The translations under genes were made by a program, and so were the position numbers. Positions 6,197-7,392 of a stretch of 7,392 nucleotides of DNA are shown here, one piece after another (position 1 is the first letter of the stretch; the number at the start of each line of letters is the position of its first letter). The stretch covers positions 1 through 7,392 of the forward strand of contig JALNWL010000129.1 in the NCBI GenBank assembly GCA_023230905.1. The letters run 5' to 3'. Source of the DNA: Syntrophales bacterium. GTDB lineage: Bacteria > Desulfobacterota > Syntrophia > Syntrophales > UBA2251. The notes beneath the pieces are model-generated. The model had not been told where the DNA came from. It made no database searches and worked only from the letters and a program-made list of their open reading frames with translations.

Positions 6197-6234
6197 GGTT
6201 TTCCCGTTTTCTCAAAGCGAACGGTGTCAAAACC
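6197..6234. repeat. Imperfect inverted repeat next to upstream palindrome 2
   Basis: Paired blocks GGTTTT/AAAACC (outer) and CCGTT/AACGG (inner) enclose an 11-base centre, with unequal short spacers of 1 and 4 bases. It abuts palindrome copy 2. It may be a further operator or a weak hairpin at the end of the diguanylate cyclase transcript; no T-tract follows it on the minus strand. Confidence 0.25.
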
Positions 6235-6421
6235 GCGCTTCTCGACAGGGGCTCTGACCGGGTGGAACTCCTGCGGAAGATGAGATTCACAAGGGGTTTT
6301 ACGGCGACGCCACGCGCATCGGCATCTTCCAGCCACGGGTGCTGATCGCGCGAGGCTCCTGACAGCCGCCATGGGGCGCGTTCTTTGGAAGAGATCGGGT
6401 CGTTTCAGGCAAGGAGGGGAC
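6235..6421. other. Non-coding stretch between the diguanylate cyclase gene and the amt regulatory region
   Basis: No convincing gene here; open frames on either strand lack a good ribosome binding site and family-like composition. It contains one possible hairpin at 6313-6352 (CGCGC with GCGCG, one bulged base, then ATC/GAT and GC/GC around a 17-base loop) without a T-tract, so no clear terminator for the diguanylate cyclase gene is visible. Confidence 0.4.
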
Positions 6422-7384
6422 TCAGGGGTGCGGGAGCACGCGTGCGCCCTGGCGCATCTTCTGCTTTGCATTATACAATTCTGCGTCCGCCCGGCTCAGG
6501 ATATCCTCGATGTTGTTTTTCCCCTTCGCCGCGATGGCCAGACCGGCGCTGACACCCGTCTGCAATCCACTGTTCCGTGCCCAGTTCCCGAAGTCGTTCT
6601 GCAGACGCCGGACCGCCGATTCCGCGGCTTCGAGGGAGGTGTTCGGGAGGACCATCACGAATTCGTCTCCGCCGTATCGGGCCAGGATATCGGACTTCCG
6701 GAAGATCGATTGCGCCGTGTCGGCAAAGCGCCGGAGCACCTCGTCGCCCTGTTCATGTCCGTGCGTGTCGTTGACGGCCTTGAAATTGTCGAGGTCGGCG
6801 AAGACGAAAACGAGGGCTAGGTCGGAGCGCTCGTTGAGGAGCAGCAGGTATTCCGCGATCTTCAGGAACGCCCGCCGGTTGCGAAGCCCGGTGAGGCTGT
6901 CGGACTCGCCGATTCGGATCGCCTCGATCTTCATCCGTTCGATCCGCCGCACGAGAAGATAGGCGTAGTACACGCCCACCACGATCAGAAAGACGTAAAA
7001 GTAAAGGTTGTAGGGAGGGGCGTCCCCGAGAAGGCGGTGGTGAAAGACGAGCGCGCCTCCTCCGAGGAGGAGCGCCCCGATCATCGACTCGACGATCACG
7101 AAGAGCCCGTGCTGGATGCCGTTCCCCAGAACGGCGATCAGAAACAGCAGGATCGTGGGCGGGATGCTGAAAGGATCGCAGAGTGCTGCGGTAAAAGCGC
7201 CCAGCATGTCCACCCAGGAGCCCAGGCGGATTATGGTCCGATTTGCGCCGTGCCTGCGGTAATACCTCCACCAGAGAAGGTGAAACGTCCAGTAGGATAC
7301 GATAATGATATTGAGCTGGGTCAGCGACAGGATGAGGAGCGGAACGGGGAGGAAATTGAAGTAGAACGCCGACAGGATTCCCAT
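6422..7384 (-). CDS. Membrane-bound GGDEF diguanylate cyclase, possibly truncated at its N-terminus by the window edge
   Basis: Makes the second messenger c-di-GMP from two GTP. Visible length is 320 residues. The N-terminal half (about 8-146) is a multi-pass membrane region with about five hydrophobic segments; I do not recognise it as a named sensor domain. The cytoplasmic GGDEF domain spans about 158-315: DSLTGLRNRR at 162-171, metal-binding D197 in FADLDNFK, base-contact N205, and YGGDEF with GGDEF at 238-242. All catalytic residues are present, so activity is expected. The inhibitory I-site R229-x-x-D232 sits exactly five residues before GGDEF, so product feedback is likely. The first ATG is at 7384, but the frame stays open to the edge and only 8 bases lie upstream, so neither the start nor a ribosome binding site can be confirmed. 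It runs in the same direction as amt, 477 bp away. Confidence 0.92.
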   Translation of the reverse strand: MGILSAFYFNFLPVPLLILSLTQLNIIIVSYWTFHLLWWRYYRRHGANRTIIRLGSWVDMLGAFTAALCDPFSIPPTILLFLIAVLGNGIQHGLFVIVESMIGALLLGGGALVFHHRLLGDAPPYNLYFYVFLIVVGVYYAYLLVRRIERMKIEAIRIGESDSLTGLRNRRAFLKIAEYLLLLNERSDLALVFVFADLDNFKAVNDTHGHEQGDEVLRRFADTAQSIFRKSDILARYGGDEFVMVLPNTSLEAAESAVRRLQNDFGNWARNSGLQTGVSAGLAIAAKGKNNIEDILSRADAELYNAKQKMRQGARVLPHP

Positions 7385-7392
7385 CAGTAGGC

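Noticed and set aside
6204..6231. A sigma-70 -35 box (TTGACA, minus strand, 6231 to 6226) upstream of amt
   Set aside because: No TATAAT-like hexamer lies 16-18 bases downstream, and the sigma-54 element nearer to amt is a far better match.
3965..6283. A 772-codon plus-strand open frame running across the porin, glnK, amt and the intergenic region
   Set aside because: It is antisense to three clear genes and the translation is a charged, repetitive R/D/E/G/P mixture. No ribosome binding site or domain was seen.
5941..6471. A 176-codon minus-strand frame covering the amt leader and overlapping the end of the diguanylate cyclase gene
   Set aside because: It spans the sigma-54 promoter and operator-like sites, overlaps the GGDEF gene's coding end and lacks a recognisable fold or good start signal. 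Regulatory DNA explains the region better.

Overview
The window is GC-rich chromosomal DNA from a Gram-negative bacterium. An outer-membrane beta-barrel gene, a sigma-54 type promoter and a class II (B12-dependent) ribonucleotide reductase together suggest an anaerobic or facultative lineage. The flavour of the Amt and P-II proteins suggests the former Deltaproteobacteria (Desulfobacterota), but this is inference; no rRNA or other marker is present to prove it. I see no tRNA, rRNA, CRISPR array, insertion sequence or phage gene.

Layout. A 5'-truncated nrdJ (class II ribonucleotide reductase) occupies 1-2154 on the plus strand. Everything after it lies on the minus strand. Reading in the direction of transcription from the right edge, these are: a membrane-bound GGDEF diguanylate cyclase (6422-7384, possibly cut by the right edge); a 477-base non-coding stretch; amt (ammonium channel, 4700-5935); glnK (P-II, 4340-4687); a signal-peptide-bearing outer-membrane beta-barrel protein resembling the TorF/Gcw_chp putative porins (3392-4243); and rmuC (2177-3286). 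nrdJ and rmuC converge, with only 22 bp between their stop codons.

How the parts work together. amt, glnK and the porin-like gene look like one ammonium-uptake unit: a possible outer-membrane route, the inner-membrane channel, and the P-II protein that blocks the channel when nitrogen is plentiful. The amt stop codon lies inside the glnK Shine-Dalgarno sequence. The leader upstream of amt carries a sigma-54 -24/-12 element that matches the consensus at every defined position. Above it are an IHF-like site and two identical 12-bp palindrome-containing sites exactly 53 bp apart (about five helical turns), placed where an enhancer-binding activator would sit. This is nitrogen-control-type architecture, but the palindrome is not the classical NtrC or NifA operator.

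Most notable points. First, the twin palindromic upstream sites. Second, a P-II protein that keeps the T-loop Arg47 used to plug Amt but lacks the Tyr51 uridylylation site, and has Ser where ATP-contacting Arg103 of E. coli P-II normally sits. Third, an outer-membrane beta-barrel gene travelling with amt-glnK. The remaining genes look like ordinary family members.
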